64,000 nt of DNA from contig JAXGZL010000001.1 of NCBI GenBank assembly GCA_040776985.1, positions 992,001 to 1,056,000 on the forward strand, read 5' to 3'. Both the position numbers and the translations under genes were made by a program. Position 1 is the first letter of the stretch; the number at the start of each line of letters is the position of its first letter. This DNA comes from UBA6115 sp040776985. Its GTDB lineage: Bacteria > Bacillota > Clostridia > Christensenellales > Aristaeellaceae. Under the pieces are notes generated by a model. The model saw only the letters and a program-made list of their open reading frames with translations. It was not told the DNA's origin and ran no database searches. Positions 16,808-25,792 of this stretch are shown one piece after another.

Positions 16808-19800
16808 GATTCTTTCACCACCTTGATCTGCTTAACATTAAGGATTGTCAGCAGGTCCGCCCTGGCGTCCAGGGCATCCGCTGTCCACCAGCTGCGGGGG
16901 GCCAGGAAAACCCCGTCTTCCCCCTCCAGCTTCACATATACCGGGATATTCCCCGGCAGCCTGCTGAGCATCTCCTGACAGGCATCCATCTGGCTGCGCT
17001 GCAACTGTAAGTATAGCTTGACCGGCGCAAGCTTGGCAAGGGCAGTGTCAGACAGCTTGGGGCCCGGATCCTCCTTTGGCCCGGCCTTTTCCATGGGCCT
17101 TGCGCTTTCAACCAACAGGGAGGGCGGCCGGTCCTCCGTCACCGACAGGCGCCCGGTGAACAGGTAGGCTCCGTCCACCTCCAGGCTGTCCCCCAGCCGC
17201 TCAAACACCCGGGGGAAAAGCAGGCATTCCACCTGTCCGGTCAAATCCTCCAGGGTGACAAAGGCCATCAGCTCCCCCCGCCGGGTGGCCTTGTGCTTGA
17301 TCTGGGTGATCAGGCCGCCCAGGGTGATGGTGATGCCGTCCTCTGAAAGGCCCTTGTCCTCCCGCTCAGAAAGGTCCTCCAGCTGGCTGGTGTTCCAGGA
17401 AAGGCCATCCAGGGTGTCCATGTACTCGTCCAGTGGATGGCCGGAGATGTACACCCCGCTCACCTCCTTTTCCATGGCCAGCATGGCCCGGAAGGGGTAT
17501 TCCGTCAGGTCGGGGTAGGCGTTGGCCTCCTCTGTGTCGCTGTCAGCGGCGGGGCCCGCCGGGTCAAAGAGGGAGAGCTGGCCGGCGTGGTTGTTACGGC
17601 GCTTTTTGGCGTCCGCGTCCATCACCTGCTCGTACACCGCCATGCACTGCACCCTTTTGGCGCCCAGCTGGTCAAAGCAGCCCGCCTTGATCAGCGCTTC
17701 CACCGCCCTTTTATTCACCTGGGACATGTCAATGCGGCGGCAGAAGTCAAAGATGCTGCGGTAGTCCCCGTGGGCCTCCCGCTCCCTGACGATGCTGTCC
17801 ACCGCCTTTTCCCCCAGGGACTTGATGGCGGCCAGGCCAAAGCGGATGCCCTCCTGCCCGTCCGGGGTGTGGCTGACGGTGAACTTGGCGAAGGACCGGT
17901 TGATGTCCGGCGGCAGGATGGGGATGCCATGGCGGCGGCAATACTGCACATAGACGGCCACCTTGGAGGTGGCGCTCATGTAGGAGTTGATCAGCGCCGC
18001 CATGAACTGGGCGGGGTAGTGCCGCTTCAGCCAGGCGGTGCGCACACAGACCAGGGCATAGGCCGCGGCGTGGGATTTGTTGAAGGCATAGCTGGCAAAA
18101 TCCATCATGTCGTCATAGATGCCCTCGGCGACCTTTTCAGGGATGCCCCGGGCGATGGCGCCCGGCACATTTTCTTCAGGCGAGCCATGGACAAAGCTGC
18201 GCCGCTCCCGCTCCATCACGTCCTTTTTCTTTTTGCTCATGGCCCGGCGGATCTCGTCGCTGCGGGCATAGCTGAAGCCGGCCAGGTCCCGGACGATCTG
18301 CATCACCTGCTCCTGATAGACGATACAGCCATAGGTCACTTGCAAAATGGACTTCAGTTCAGGCGCGGGGTAGCTGACCGTTTCCGGGTGGTGCTTGCCC
18401 TTGACAAAACGGGGGATGGAGGCCATGGGGCCGGGGCGGTAGAGGGAGATGGCGGCGATGATGTCCTCAAAGCCCTCCGGCTTCATCTCGGTGATGAAGC
18501 TGCGCATCCCGGCGCTTTCCAGCTGGAAGACCCCGTCCGTCTCCCCCTGGGAGAGCATCCTGTACACCTCCGGGTCGTCAATGGGGATGTCCTCCGCCTT
18601 CATGTGCCGCCCGGTGTCCCCCACCATTTCCAGCGCGTCCCGGATGACCGTCAGGGTTCTGAGGCCCAGGAAGTCGTTTTTCAACAGGCCCAGCTCCGCG
18701 ATGTTGCCCATGGCGTACTGGGTGGTGACCACGTCGTCATTGGTCTGAAGGGGCACATAGTCGGTCAGCGGCTTTTCCGTGATCAGGACGCCCGCCGCGT
18801 GGGTGGCAGCGTGGCGGGGCATGCCCTCCAGCAGCAGGGCGGTGTCAAGGAGGCGTTTCACCCGGGGATCGCCATCCCGGGCGGCCAGCAGCTTGGGGTT
18901 TTGCAGCAGCGCCTTTTCCAGGGTGATGTTCAGCTCCATCGGCACCATCTTGGCCACGGCATCCGTTTCCTGATAGCTGTAGCCCAACACCCTGCCCACA
19001 TCCCGGATCACGCCCCGGGCCGCCATGGTGCCAAAGGTGATGATCTGGGCCACATGGTCAACGCCATATTTGTCGGTGACATAGTCAATCACCTCCTGCC
19101 GGCGCTCATAGCACAGGTCGATGTCCAGGTCCGGCAGGCTGACCCGCTCCGGGTTCAGGAAGCGCTCAAACAGCAGGTTATACTTGAGGGGGTCCAGCTG
19201 GGTGATGTTGAGGGTGTAGGCCACAATGGAGCCGGCCCCGCTGCCCCGGCCCGGGCCCACCATGATGTCATGGTCCCGGGCGTATTTGATGAAGTCCCAC
19301 ACGATCAGAAAATAGTCCACAAAGCCCATGCTGCCGATCACATCCAGCTCATACTCCAGCCGGTCTACCGCCTCCTGCGGCATGTCCGGATAGCGGGCGG
19401 CAAGCCCCTCAAAGCACAGTCGGCGCAGCAGCCGGGGGTTGTCCTCATCGGGGTTTCCGGAAAGATAGTGGGGCAGGTGGTGCTGGTCAAAGTCAAAGTC
19501 CACCCGGCAGCGCAGGGCAATCTGGTGGGTGCGGTCCAGCGCCTCCCCCAGGTCGGGGAAGAGCGCTCGCATCTCCGCCTCGCTTTTCACATAGAACTCT
19601 TCGGTTTCCATGCGCATGCGCTGGGCATCCTCCAGGGTTTTCCCGGTCTGGATGCACAGCAGCACCTCCTGGGCGCGGGCGTCCTCTTTTCTCAGGTAAT
19701 GGCAGTCATTGGTGACCACCAGGGGGATGCCCGTGTCCCGGGACACCTTGATCAGCCGGGGGATGGCCTGTTTCTCCTCCAGGATGGCATGGTCCATCAG

Positions 19801-20313
19801 CTCGATGAAGTAGTTGCCCTTGCCAAAGACGCCCTCCATCATCAGCGCGTGGGCATTGGCCTCCTCATAGCGGCCTTCCAGGAGCAGTTTGGGCAGCTCC
19901 CCCGACAGGCAGGCGGACAGCGCAATCAGGCCCTTGGCGTGTTTTCTCAGCAGTTCCAGGTCAACCCGGGGCTTATAATAAAAGCCCCGGGTAAAGCCCT
20001 CGGAGCTGAGCTTCATCAGGTTGCGGTAGCCCTCCATGGTTTCGCAAAGCAGTATCAGGTGGCTGTATTCCCGGGCCTGGCTGGATTTTTCCTCCATGTC
20101 CGGGCACACATACACCTCACAGCCAATCACCGGGTGGATGCCCGCCTTCCTGGCCGCCTTGTAAAAGTCCACCACACCGTACAGCGCCCCGTGGTCGGTG
20201 ACCGCGCAGGCGTCCATGCCCAGTTCCTGGAGCCGTTTCATCAGCGGGTCTATCCGGCAGGCGCCGTCCAGCAGGCTGTATTCCGTATGCAGATGCAGAT
20301 GCGCAAAGGCCAT
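16804..20313 (-). CDS. dnaE: DNA polymerase III alpha subunit DnaE
   Basis: About 1,169 residues. It begins MAFAHLHLHTEYSLLDGACR, the PHP domain signature, from ATG 20313 with AAGGAGG upstream. The polymerase core has the catalytic PDLDIDLCYERRQEVI, GPGRGSGAGSIVAY, RPGPMASIPRFVKGK and NKSHAAAYAL motifs, followed by a helix-hairpin-helix and an OB domain near the C-terminus (ITLGGLITQIKHKATRRGE). This is the DnaE1-type replicase catalytic subunit. It heads an operon with anti-sigma, sigma, tlyA, dnaD-like and dnaI genes. Confidence 0.96.
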   Translation of the reverse strand: MAFAHLHLHTEYSLLDGACRIDPLMKRLQELGMDACAVTDHGALYGVVDFYKAARKAGIHPVIGCEVYVCPDMEEKSSQAREYSHLILLCETMEGYRNLMKLSSEGFTRGFYYKPRVDLELLRKHAKGLIALSACLSGELPKLLLEGRYEEANAHALMMEGVFGKGNYFIELMDHAILEEKQAIPRLIKVSRDTGIPLVVTNDCHYLRKEDARAQEVLLCIQTGKTLEDAQRMRMETEEFYVKSEAEMRALFPDLGEALDRTHQIALRCRVDFDFDQHHLPHYLSGNPDEDNPRLLRRLCFEGLAARYPDMPQEAVDRLEYELDVIGSMGFVDYFLIVWDFIKYARDHDIMVGPGRGSGAGSIVAYTLNITQLDPLKYNLLFERFLNPERVSLPDLDIDLCYERRQEVIDYVTDKYGVDHVAQIITFGTMAARGVIRDVGRVLGYSYQETDAVAKMVPMELNITLEKALLQNPKLLAARDGDPRVKRLLDTALLLEGMPRHAATHAAGVLITEKPLTDYVPLQTNDDVVTTQYAMGNIAELGLLKNDFLGLRTLTVIRDALEMVGDTGRHMKAEDIPIDDPEVYRMLSQGETDGVFQLESAGMRSFITEMKPEGFEDIIAAISLYRPGPMASIPRFVKGKHHPETVSYPAPELKSILQVTYGCIVYQEQVMQIVRDLAGFSYARSDEIRRAMSKKKKDVMERERRSFVHGSPEENVPGAIARGIPEKVAEGIYDDMMDFASYAFNKSHAAAYALVCVRTAWLKRHYPAQFMAALINSYMSATSKVAVYVQYCRRHGIPILPPDINRSFAKFTVSHTPDGQEGIRFGLAAIKSLGEKAVDSIVREREAHGDYRSIFDFCRRIDMSQVNKRAVEALIKAGCFDQLGAKRVQCMAVYEQVMDADAKKRRNNHAGQLSLFDPAGPAADSDTEEANAYPDLTEYPFRAMLAMEKEVSGVYISGHPLDEYMDTLDGLSWNTSQLEDLSEREDKGLSEDGITITLGGLITQIKHKATRRGELMAFVTLEDLTGQVECLLFPRVFERLGDSLEVDGAYLFTGRLSVTEDRPPSLLVESARPMEKAGPKEDPGPKLSDTALAKLAPVKLYLQLQRSQMDACQEMLSRLPGNIPVYVKLEGEDGVFLAPRSWWTADALDARADLLTILNVKQIKVVKES

Positions 20314-20334
20314 GAGAATCCTCCTTGAGTGTTC

Positions 20335-20363
20335 ATTATATAGGAAGAAGGAGTGGGGTTCAA
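20335..20363 (-). promoter_or_regulatory. Promoter of the dnaE operon
   Basis: On the minus strand TTGAAC and a perfect TATAAT are separated by 17 bases, 22 bases upstream of the dnaE ATG. Its -35 box lies 2 bases from the -35 box of the divergent mnmE promoter. Confidence 0.75.
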
Positions 20364-20365
20364 TC

Positions 20366-20394
20366 TTGTCAAAGACAGGGGGGAACCGTATACT
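20366..20394 (+). promoter_or_regulatory. mnmE: Promoter of mnmE
   Basis: TTGTCA and TATACT are separated by 17 bases. The start codon of mnmE is about 20 bases downstream, with CAGGAGGG between. Confidence 0.75.
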
Positions 20395-20413
20395 GGACAA
20401 AACAGGAGGGCGT

Positions 20414-21772
20414 ATGGAACCAACCACCATTGCGGCGCTGGCCACCCCGCCGGGGAAGGGCGGCCTGGCGGTGATCCGCGTCAGCGGGCCACTGGCGCTG
20501 CCCTTGATAAAACAGGTGTTCAAGCCCAAGACAAAAGCCGGCGCCTTCACGCCCCGGCTGATGATGTATGGGCATCTGATGGATGGGGAAACGGTGCTGG
20601 ACGAGAGCATGGCGGTGTTTTTGAAAGCGCCCCACACCTACACCCGGGAGGATGTGGCGGAGCTGTTCCTCCACGGCGGGGAATTTGTGGTGAAGGCGGC
20701 GCTGGAGACGCTGTACAAAAACGGCGCGGTGCCGGCGGGCCCCGGGGAGTTCACCCGCCGGGCTTTTCAGAACGGGCGCATTGACCTGAGCCGGGCGGAG
20801 GCGGTGATGCAGCTGATATCTGCCACCGGCCGCCAGGCGGTCAGCGCCGCCCTTAGACAGTTGCAGGGCGGGGCCCTGCGCTTTGTGCAGGAGGCACAGC
20901 AGACGCTGACCCGGCTGATGGCTGGCTGCGTGGCGGCGATTGACTACCCGGAGGAGATTGACCAGGAGGAGGCGGTGGGCGACCTGGCCCCGGGCCTTCT
21001 GGCCCTGGCAGAGCGGCTGGAGGCTGCCTGTGATGAAAAAAGCAGCCGGATCCTGGAGGAGGGCCTGCAGGTGGTGATCTGCGGCAAGCCCAATGTGGGC
21101 AAGTCCTCCCTTTTAAACGCCTTGGTGGGGGAGGAAAAGGCGATTGTCACCGACCTGCCCGGCACCACCCGGGACCTGGTCTCAGGCAGTGCTGTGCTTG
21201 AGGGCATCCCCGTGCATTTCAAGGACACCGCCGGCATCAGAGAAAGCGATGAAATGGTGGAGCAGATTGGCATCAAGCGGGCCCGGGAAGCCATGCAAAG
21301 CGCCGACCTTTGCCTGATGGTGCTGGACGCGGGGGCGGCGCCAGACGCCCAGGACGGGGAGATCCTGAAGGATTTGGCAAACCTGCCCCGGCTGATTGTG
21401 CTGAACAAGCAGGACCTGCCCCCCTCCCCCCGGGTGGAGGAATGGCTGGCGGCAAACGGGGTGCAGCCGGGGGAAACCCTGCGCCTGTCCGCCCATTCCG
21501 GGGAGGGCATGGACGCCCTCAGGCAGGCCATCCGGGAGCGGGCGGGCAACCCGGGGGAAAACGCCCTCACCCTGGCCCGGCACCTGCGCCTGGCCCGTGC
21601 CACCGCCGCTTCCCTGCGGCAGGGGGCGGCAGCCATGCAGGAGGGGGTGCCCCTGGATTTATGCATGGTGGATTTGAACGAGGCCCTTCATTCCCTGGGC
21701 CAGATCACCGGGGACAATGTGAGTGAAACCCTGCTGGACGAAGTCTTTGCCAGCTTTTGTGTGGGGAAATAG
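20414..21772 (+). CDS. mnmE: tRNA modification GTPase MnmE (TrmE)
   Basis: About 452 residues from ATG 20414 (CAGGAGGG upstream); the open frame extends further 5' but overlaps dnaE. N-terminal folate-binding domain (ATPPGKGGLAVIRVSG; PGEFTRRAFQNGRIDL), central G domain inserted in a helical domain (G1 GKPNVGKSSLLNAL, DLPGTTRD, DTAGIRES, NKQD) and the C-terminal FC-x-GK motif (FCVGK). With MnmG it installs the carboxymethylaminomethyl group at wobble U34 of tRNAs. The partner gene is not in this window. Confidence 0.96.
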   Translation: MEPTTIAALATPPGKGGLAVIRVSGPLALPLIKQVFKPKTKAGAFTPRLMMYGHLMDGETVLDESMAVFLKAPHTYTREDVAELFLHGGEFVVKAALETLYKNGAVPAGPGEFTRRAFQNGRIDLSRAEAVMQLISATGRQAVSAALRQLQGGALRFVQEAQQTLTRLMAGCVAAIDYPEEIDQEEAVGDLAPGLLALAERLEAACDEKSSRILEEGLQVVICGKPNVGKSSLLNALVGEEKAIVTDLPGTTRDLVSGSAVLEGIPVHFKDTAGIRESDEMVEQIGIKRAREAMQSADLCLMVLDAGAAPDAQDGEILKDLANLPRLIVLNKQDLPPSPRVEEWLAANGVQPGETLRLSAHSGEGMDALRQAIRERAGNPGENALTLARHLRLARATAASLRQGAAAMQEGVPLDLCMVDLNEALHSLGQITGDNVSETLLDEVFASFCVGK

Positions 21773-21796
21773 CGCTGGGAAAAGGAGGAGGAGCCG

Positions 21797-22255
21797 ATGA
21801 AAAAACGCATTGGAACGGTGGTACGTGAAGCGGACAAGGGCGTGATGGTGCGCTTTGAGCGCCCGGCAGCCTGCACTGGCTGCGGCGCCTGCGCGCGCAA
21901 CCAGAAGACGGAAACCATTTTTGCGCTGGGGGAAGCCAGGACGGGGGACATCGTCTCTGTTCAGATGCCGGAGGAAAAAGCCAGGCGGCCCGTGTTTTTC
22001 AACTACCTGATTCCGGGCATCGGTTTTGCCGCCGGCCTGCTGCTGGCCTATCTGATCCATCCTTCTGAAACGGCCATGGTGCTGGGCGGCATCGTCGGCC
22101 TGGCGGTGGGCGGCGCCGTCCTCTTTGGCATTGACAAGGCAATAACCCAAAAAAACGGCGGCCAGGCTATTTTGCTGTCGGTCAATGACGAAAAAACCCT
22201 GGAGCTGTTCAAGCGCCTGTCCACCTGCCCCAAGGCGACTGGGTGGAGCAGCTGA
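21797..22255 (+). CDS. RseC/SoxR-reducing-system family membrane protein
   Basis: Protein of 152 residues. An N-terminal cytoplasmic domain has a cysteine cluster (CTGCGACARN), followed by two spans near residues 70-90 and 95-112 (FNYLIPGIGFAAGLLLAY; MVLGGIVGLAVGGAVLF). This matches the RseC/RsxC-associated family, which in other bacteria is found with Rnf/Rsx electron-transfer complexes or SigE control. No Rnf genes are nearby. The ribosome site is AAGGAGGAGGAG. It is 24 bases after mnmE and probably co-transcribed. Confidence 0.8.
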   Translation: MKKRIGTVVREADKGVMVRFERPAACTGCGACARNQKTETIFALGEARTGDIVSVQMPEEKARRPVFFNYLIPGIGFAAGLLLAYLIHPSETAMVLGGIVGLAVGGAVLFGIDKAITQKNGGQAILLSVNDEKTLELFKRLSTCPKATGWSS

Positions 22256-22286
22256 GAGACCAATTGTATACATCTTATATAAATGA

Positions 22287-22315
22287 TTGACAGACTGCCT
22301 GTCCGGTGGTTTAAT
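22287..22315 (+). promoter_or_regulatory. Promoter of the XRE-cupin/pot operon
   Basis: TTGACA and TTTAAT are separated by 17 bases. The -10 box lies inside the first copy of a tandem 22-bp repeat. Confidence 0.6.
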
Positions 22316-22339
22316 AATGCCTGCCCGATAGTTTAGTAA
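22296..22339 (+). repeat. Tandem 22-bp direct repeats, putative operator
   Basis: Two immediately adjacent 22-bp copies, 22296-22317 and 22318-22339, agree at 18 of 22 positions (both start TGCCTG and end in GTTTA-x-TAA). A 22-bp period places both on the same face of the helix. A further inverted repeat GTTTAG-taaat-CTAAAC overlaps the second copy (22331-22347). Placement over the -10 and start site fits autoregulation by the XRE protein encoded just downstream. Confidence 0.6.
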
Positions 22340-22372
22340 ATCTAAACTGCGGGTTAAAAAGGAGAGAGAACT

Positions 22373-22915
22373 GTGGACATTGGCGGCACCCTGAAAAGCC
22401 TGCGGCTGTCCCGGAATCTGACCCAGGAGGACCTGGCGGACCGGTGCGAGCTGACCAAGGGCTTTATCTCCCAGGTGGAAAACAACCTGACCTCCCCCTC
22501 CATCGCCACCCTCAGCGACATGATTGAATGCCTGGGGTCCAGCCTGGAGGCCTTTTTCAGCGACCACAAGCAGGAGCGCATCGTCTTCACCCAGGATGAC
22601 ATGTTTGAAAAGGTGGACGAGGAAACCCTTAAGGGTAGCATCCTGTGGCTGGTGCCCAGCGCCCAGAAAAACCAGATGGAGCCCATGCTGGTGCGCCTGG
22701 GGCCGGGGGGCAGGACGGCGGAAATCCCCGCCCATGAGGGGGAGGAGTTTGCCTATGTGCTGTCCGGCCGTATCCAGCTGGTGCTGGGGCAGGTGAAATA
22801 CCCCCTCAAGCAGGGGGAGAGTTTCTGCCTGCACCCCAGGGCCCCCCACTATGTGGAAAACCCCGGGAACAAGGAGGCCCAGTTCCTCTGGACCTCCACC
22901 CCGCCCTCTTTTTAA
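22373..22915 (+). CDS. XRE-family regulator with C-terminal cupin (PuuR-like)
   Basis: Protein of 180 residues from a GTG start. N-terminal HTH_3 (LKSLRLSRNLTQEDLADRCE; KGFISQVENNLTSPSIATL) and C-terminal cupin_2 domain (HEGEEFAYVLSGRIQLVLG; YPLKQGESFCLHPRAPH). The family commonly sits before potABCD and senses polyamines or related small molecules. potA follows after 31 bases, so it is probably the local repressor, acting through the repeats at 22296-22339 (inference). Confidence 0.88.
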   Translation: MDIGGTLKSLRLSRNLTQEDLADRCELTKGFISQVENNLTSPSIATLSDMIECLGSSLEAFFSDHKQERIVFTQDDMFEKVDEETLKGSILWLVPSAQKNQMEPMLVRLGPGGRTAEIPAHEGEEFAYVLSGRIQLVLGQVKYPLKQGESFCLHPRAPHYVENPGNKEAQFLWTSTPPSF

Positions 22916-22946
22916 AAGTCCCCATTACAGTATCTGGAGGTCACCG

Positions 22947-24026
22947 ATGGAAGAACAGCGGCAACTGATCAAACTGGAAAACGTGTCCAAGCAGTATGAC
23001 GGGGTGGAGGTGCTTTCGGATGTGAACCTGTACATCCGCAAGAACGAGTTTGTCACCTTGCTTGGCCCCTCCGGCTGCGGCAAAACCACCACCCTGCGCA
23101 TCATCGGCGGGTTTGAGCATCCCTCCTCCGGCCGGGTGCTCTTTGACGGGGAGGACATCACCAACCATCCGCCCTACAAGCGCCGGGTGAACACCGTCTT
23201 CCAGAAATATGCCCTGTTTCCCCACCTGAATGTGGCGGAGAACATCGCCTTTGGCCTGAAGGTGGCCAAGCGCCCCAAGGACGAGATCAAGGCCCGGGTG
23301 GACAAGATGCTGAATCTGGTCAACCTGAAGGAATACGGCAAGCGCAGCGTGGACAGCCTGTCCGGCGGCCAGCAGCAGCGGGTGGCCATCGCAAGGGCCC
23401 TGGTGAACGAGCCGGAGGTACTGCTGCTGGACGAGCCTCTGGCCGCCCTGGACCTGAAACTGCGCCAGGAGATGCAGCTGGAATTAAAGCGCATGCAGCA
23501 GCGCCTGGGCATCACCTTCATCTTCGTCACCCACGACCAGGAAGAGGCGCTGACCATGTCTGACATCATCGTGGTGATGCGGGGGGGCTATATCCAGCAG
23601 ATCGGCACCCCCAAGCATATCTATGACGAGCCCAAAAGCGCCTTTGTGGCCAACTTCATCGGGGAATCCAACATCATCCGGGGCACCATGGTAAAGGATT
23701 TTCTGGTCAACATCTGCGGCGTGGACTTCCCCTGCGTGGACAAGGGCTTTGGGGAGGATGTGGCGGTGGATGTGCTGATAAGACCCGAGGACATCCAGAT
23801 GGTGGCGCAGGATCAGGGAATGCTGAAGGGGACGGTCAGGAGCGTGCTCTTCAAGGGCGTCCACTATGAGATGATCATTGACACCGGGGAGTTCAGCTTC
23901 AAGGTGCACTCCACCTCCATGCACCCGGAAGGGGCGGAGGTGGGCCTGTCGGTGATCCCCTTCAACATCCACATCATGCGGCCCATGCCGGTGGAAATCC
24001 CGGAGGAGGAAGAGGCCGAAGAATGA
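22947..24026 (+). CDS. potA: Spermidine/putrescine ABC transporter ATPase
   Basis: About 359 residues. The start at 22947 has CTGGAGG upstream. ABC domain: Walker A GPSGCGKTT, Q-loop FQKYALFPHL, signature LSGGQQQRVAIARAL, Walker B LLLDEPLAALD, H-loop VTHDQEEAL; then a C-terminal TOBE-like domain. It drives polyamine import with PotB, PotC and PotD, whose genes follow with overlapping stops and starts. Confidence 0.95.
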   Translation: MEEQRQLIKLENVSKQYDGVEVLSDVNLYIRKNEFVTLLGPSGCGKTTTLRIIGGFEHPSSGRVLFDGEDITNHPPYKRRVNTVFQKYALFPHLNVAENIAFGLKVAKRPKDEIKARVDKMLNLVNLKEYGKRSVDSLSGGQQQRVAIARALVNEPEVLLLDEPLAALDLKLRQEMQLELKRMQQRLGITFIFVTHDQEEALTMSDIIVVMRGGYIQQIGTPKHIYDEPKSAFVANFIGESNIIRGTMVKDFLVNICGVDFPCVDKGFGEDVAVDVLIRPEDIQMVAQDQGMLKGTVRSVLFKGVHYEMIIDTGEFSFKVHSTSMHPEGAEVGLSVIPFNIHIMRPMPVEIPEEEEAEE

Positions 24027-25012
24027 ACAACATGAACTTCCCCCCCTGGGCCATCTGGGTGATGGCGGCGGGCCTGCTGGGCTTTGCGGCGATGATCGTG
24101 ATGAATGTGCGGCAAAGCCACGGCGTCAGGCGCAGCCTGTTTTCCTATCCCTACATCCTGTGGATGGCGGTGTTCACCATCATCCCCCTCCTGTTGATTG
24201 GCTATTATGCCTTCACGGACAAGCTGGGCCAGTTCACCCTGGACAACTTCAAGACCTTCTGGGACAGCAACTATGAGATGAACAAAGAGCTGATCGGCAT
24301 GGGCTTTAACCCGGCGGACCTGGGCATGGCCCGGGGCAGCGTCAATGTGGACACGCTGATCTATTCCCTCTGGATGGCCTTCATGTGCACGGCGCTGTGC
24401 CTGTTTCTGGGCTATCCGGCGGCGCTGTTCATGGCGGACCGGGAGTTCAAGCTGGGCCCCACCCTGGTGATCCTGTTCATCATTCCCATGTGGATGAACT
24501 TCCTCCTGCGCACCATTGCCTGGATGAGCCTGCTGGAGGACAACGGGCTGATCAACACCCTGCTGGTGGCCATCGGCCTGCCCCGGATGCGGCTGATGTA
24601 CAATTCCCAGGCGGTCTTGCTGGGCATGGTGTACAACTACCTGCCCTTTATGGTGTTCCCCATTTATAACGCGCTGAGCAAGCAGGACAGAAGGCTGTCC
24701 GAGGCCGCCATGGACCTGGGGGCCAGCCCCATGCGCACCTTCTGGCGGGTCACCATGCCGCTGAGCCTGCCGGGGGTGGTGTCCGGCATCACCATGGTGT
24801 TCATGCCCTCGGTCACCACCTTCTTTATCCCAAGGGTTCTGGGCGGCGGCAACACCGAGATGTTCGGCGACCTGATTGAGCGCACCTTCCTGACGGCGGA
24901 CAACTGGAATGTGGGCAGCGCGCTCTCCCTGATTATGATGGTGCTGATCCTCTTGAGCCTGGGCCTGCTGCGCAAGGTGGACCCGGAAGGGGAAGGAGGC
25001 AGCATGATATGA
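24023..25012 (+). CDS. potB: Polyamine ABC transporter permease PotB
   Basis: Protein of 329 residues, first gene of the permease pair; it overlaps potA by ATGA. An N-terminal span precedes the common core (PYILWMAVFTIIPLLLIGYY), and the EAA loop, which contacts the ATPase, reads LSEAAMDLGASPMRTFWRV. About seven spans. It is about 40 residues longer at the N-terminus than many PotB proteins because of an added span (residues 8-30). Confidence 0.93.
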   Translation: MNNMNFPPWAIWVMAAGLLGFAAMIVMNVRQSHGVRRSLFSYPYILWMAVFTIIPLLLIGYYAFTDKLGQFTLDNFKTFWDSNYEMNKELIGMGFNPADLGMARGSVNVDTLIYSLWMAFMCTALCLFLGYPAALFMADREFKLGPTLVILFIIPMWMNFLLRTIAWMSLLEDNGLINTLLVAIGLPRMRLMYNSQAVLLGMVYNYLPFMVFPIYNALSKQDRRLSEAAMDLGASPMRTFWRVTMPLSLPGVVSGITMVFMPSVTTFFIPRVLGGGNTEMFGDLIERTFLTADNWNVGSALSLIMMVLILLSLGLLRKVDPEGEGGSMI

Positions 25013-25776
25013 CAAAGGCATTGAAACGCGTCTACCTGGGCCTGATCCTGCTGTTTTTGTATGTGCCCATCCTGGTGCTGATCGTCCAGTCCTTCAACGC
25101 CGGGGTCAGCCGCGCCCGGTGGGAGGGTTTCTCCTTCCGCTGGTACAGCGACCTGTTCCAAAGCCCCGCCATCATGAACGCGCTGTATGTCACCGTCACC
25201 ATCGCCCTTCTGGCGGCGGCCATTTCCACGGTGCTGGGCACCATTGCCGCCATCGGCATCCATGCCATGCAAAAGCGCCCCCAGGCGGTGATGATGACTC
25301 TGACCAACATCCCCATGACCATGCCTGATATCGTCACTGGTATCTCCCTGATGCTGCTGTTCATTTTTACCAAGATGCAGCGAGGTTACTTCACCATGCT
25401 GCTGGCCCACATCACCTTCAACATCCCCTATGTGATCCTCTCGGTGCTGCCCAAGCTGAAGCAGATGAACAAGTTCAGCTATGAGGCGGCGCTGGACCTG
25501 GGAGCCAGCCCCGGCTATGCCCTGTTCCATGTGATTTTGCCGGCGGTGATGCCAGGCGTGGTGACGGGGGCGCTGCTGGCCTTCACCCTGTCCCTGGATG
25601 ACTTCACCATCAGCTATTTCACCACCAGCCCGCTGGTGCAAAACCTGTCCACCCTGATCTATTCCGAGGCCAGGAAGGGCATCAAGCCCACCATGAATGC
25701 CCTGTCGGCCCTGATGTTTGTGTCCCTGCTGCTGCTTCTGCTGGCGGTCAACCGCCGGGCAACCAAGGATGACTAA
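25009..25776 (+). CDS. potC: Polyamine ABC transporter permease PotC
   Basis: Protein of 255 residues, six spans; overlaps potB by ATGA. The N-terminal span ends in YVPILVLIVQSFN, the EAA loop is YEAALDLGASPGYALFHV, and DDFTISYF lies in the conserved segment typical of PotC/YdcV-type permeases. It pairs with PotB to form the channel. Confidence 0.93.
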   Translation: MTKALKRVYLGLILLFLYVPILVLIVQSFNAGVSRARWEGFSFRWYSDLFQSPAIMNALYVTVTIALLAAAISTVLGTIAAIGIHAMQKRPQAVMMTLTNIPMTMPDIVTGISLMLLFIFTKMQRGYFTMLLAHITFNIPYVILSVLPKLKQMNKFSYEAALDLGASPGYALFHVILPAVMPGVVTGALLAFTLSLDDFTISYFTTSPLVQNLSTLIYSEARKGIKPTMNALSALMFVSLLLLLLAVNRRATKDD

Positions 25777-25792
25777 AGGAGGAACAACCAAG

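Noticed and set aside
17437..20328. Long open frame (963 codons) on the plus strand opposite dnaE
   Set aside because: It is antisense to a fully recognisable dnaE and reads as low-complexity Gly/His/Gln protein, the usual shadow of G+C-rich codons.
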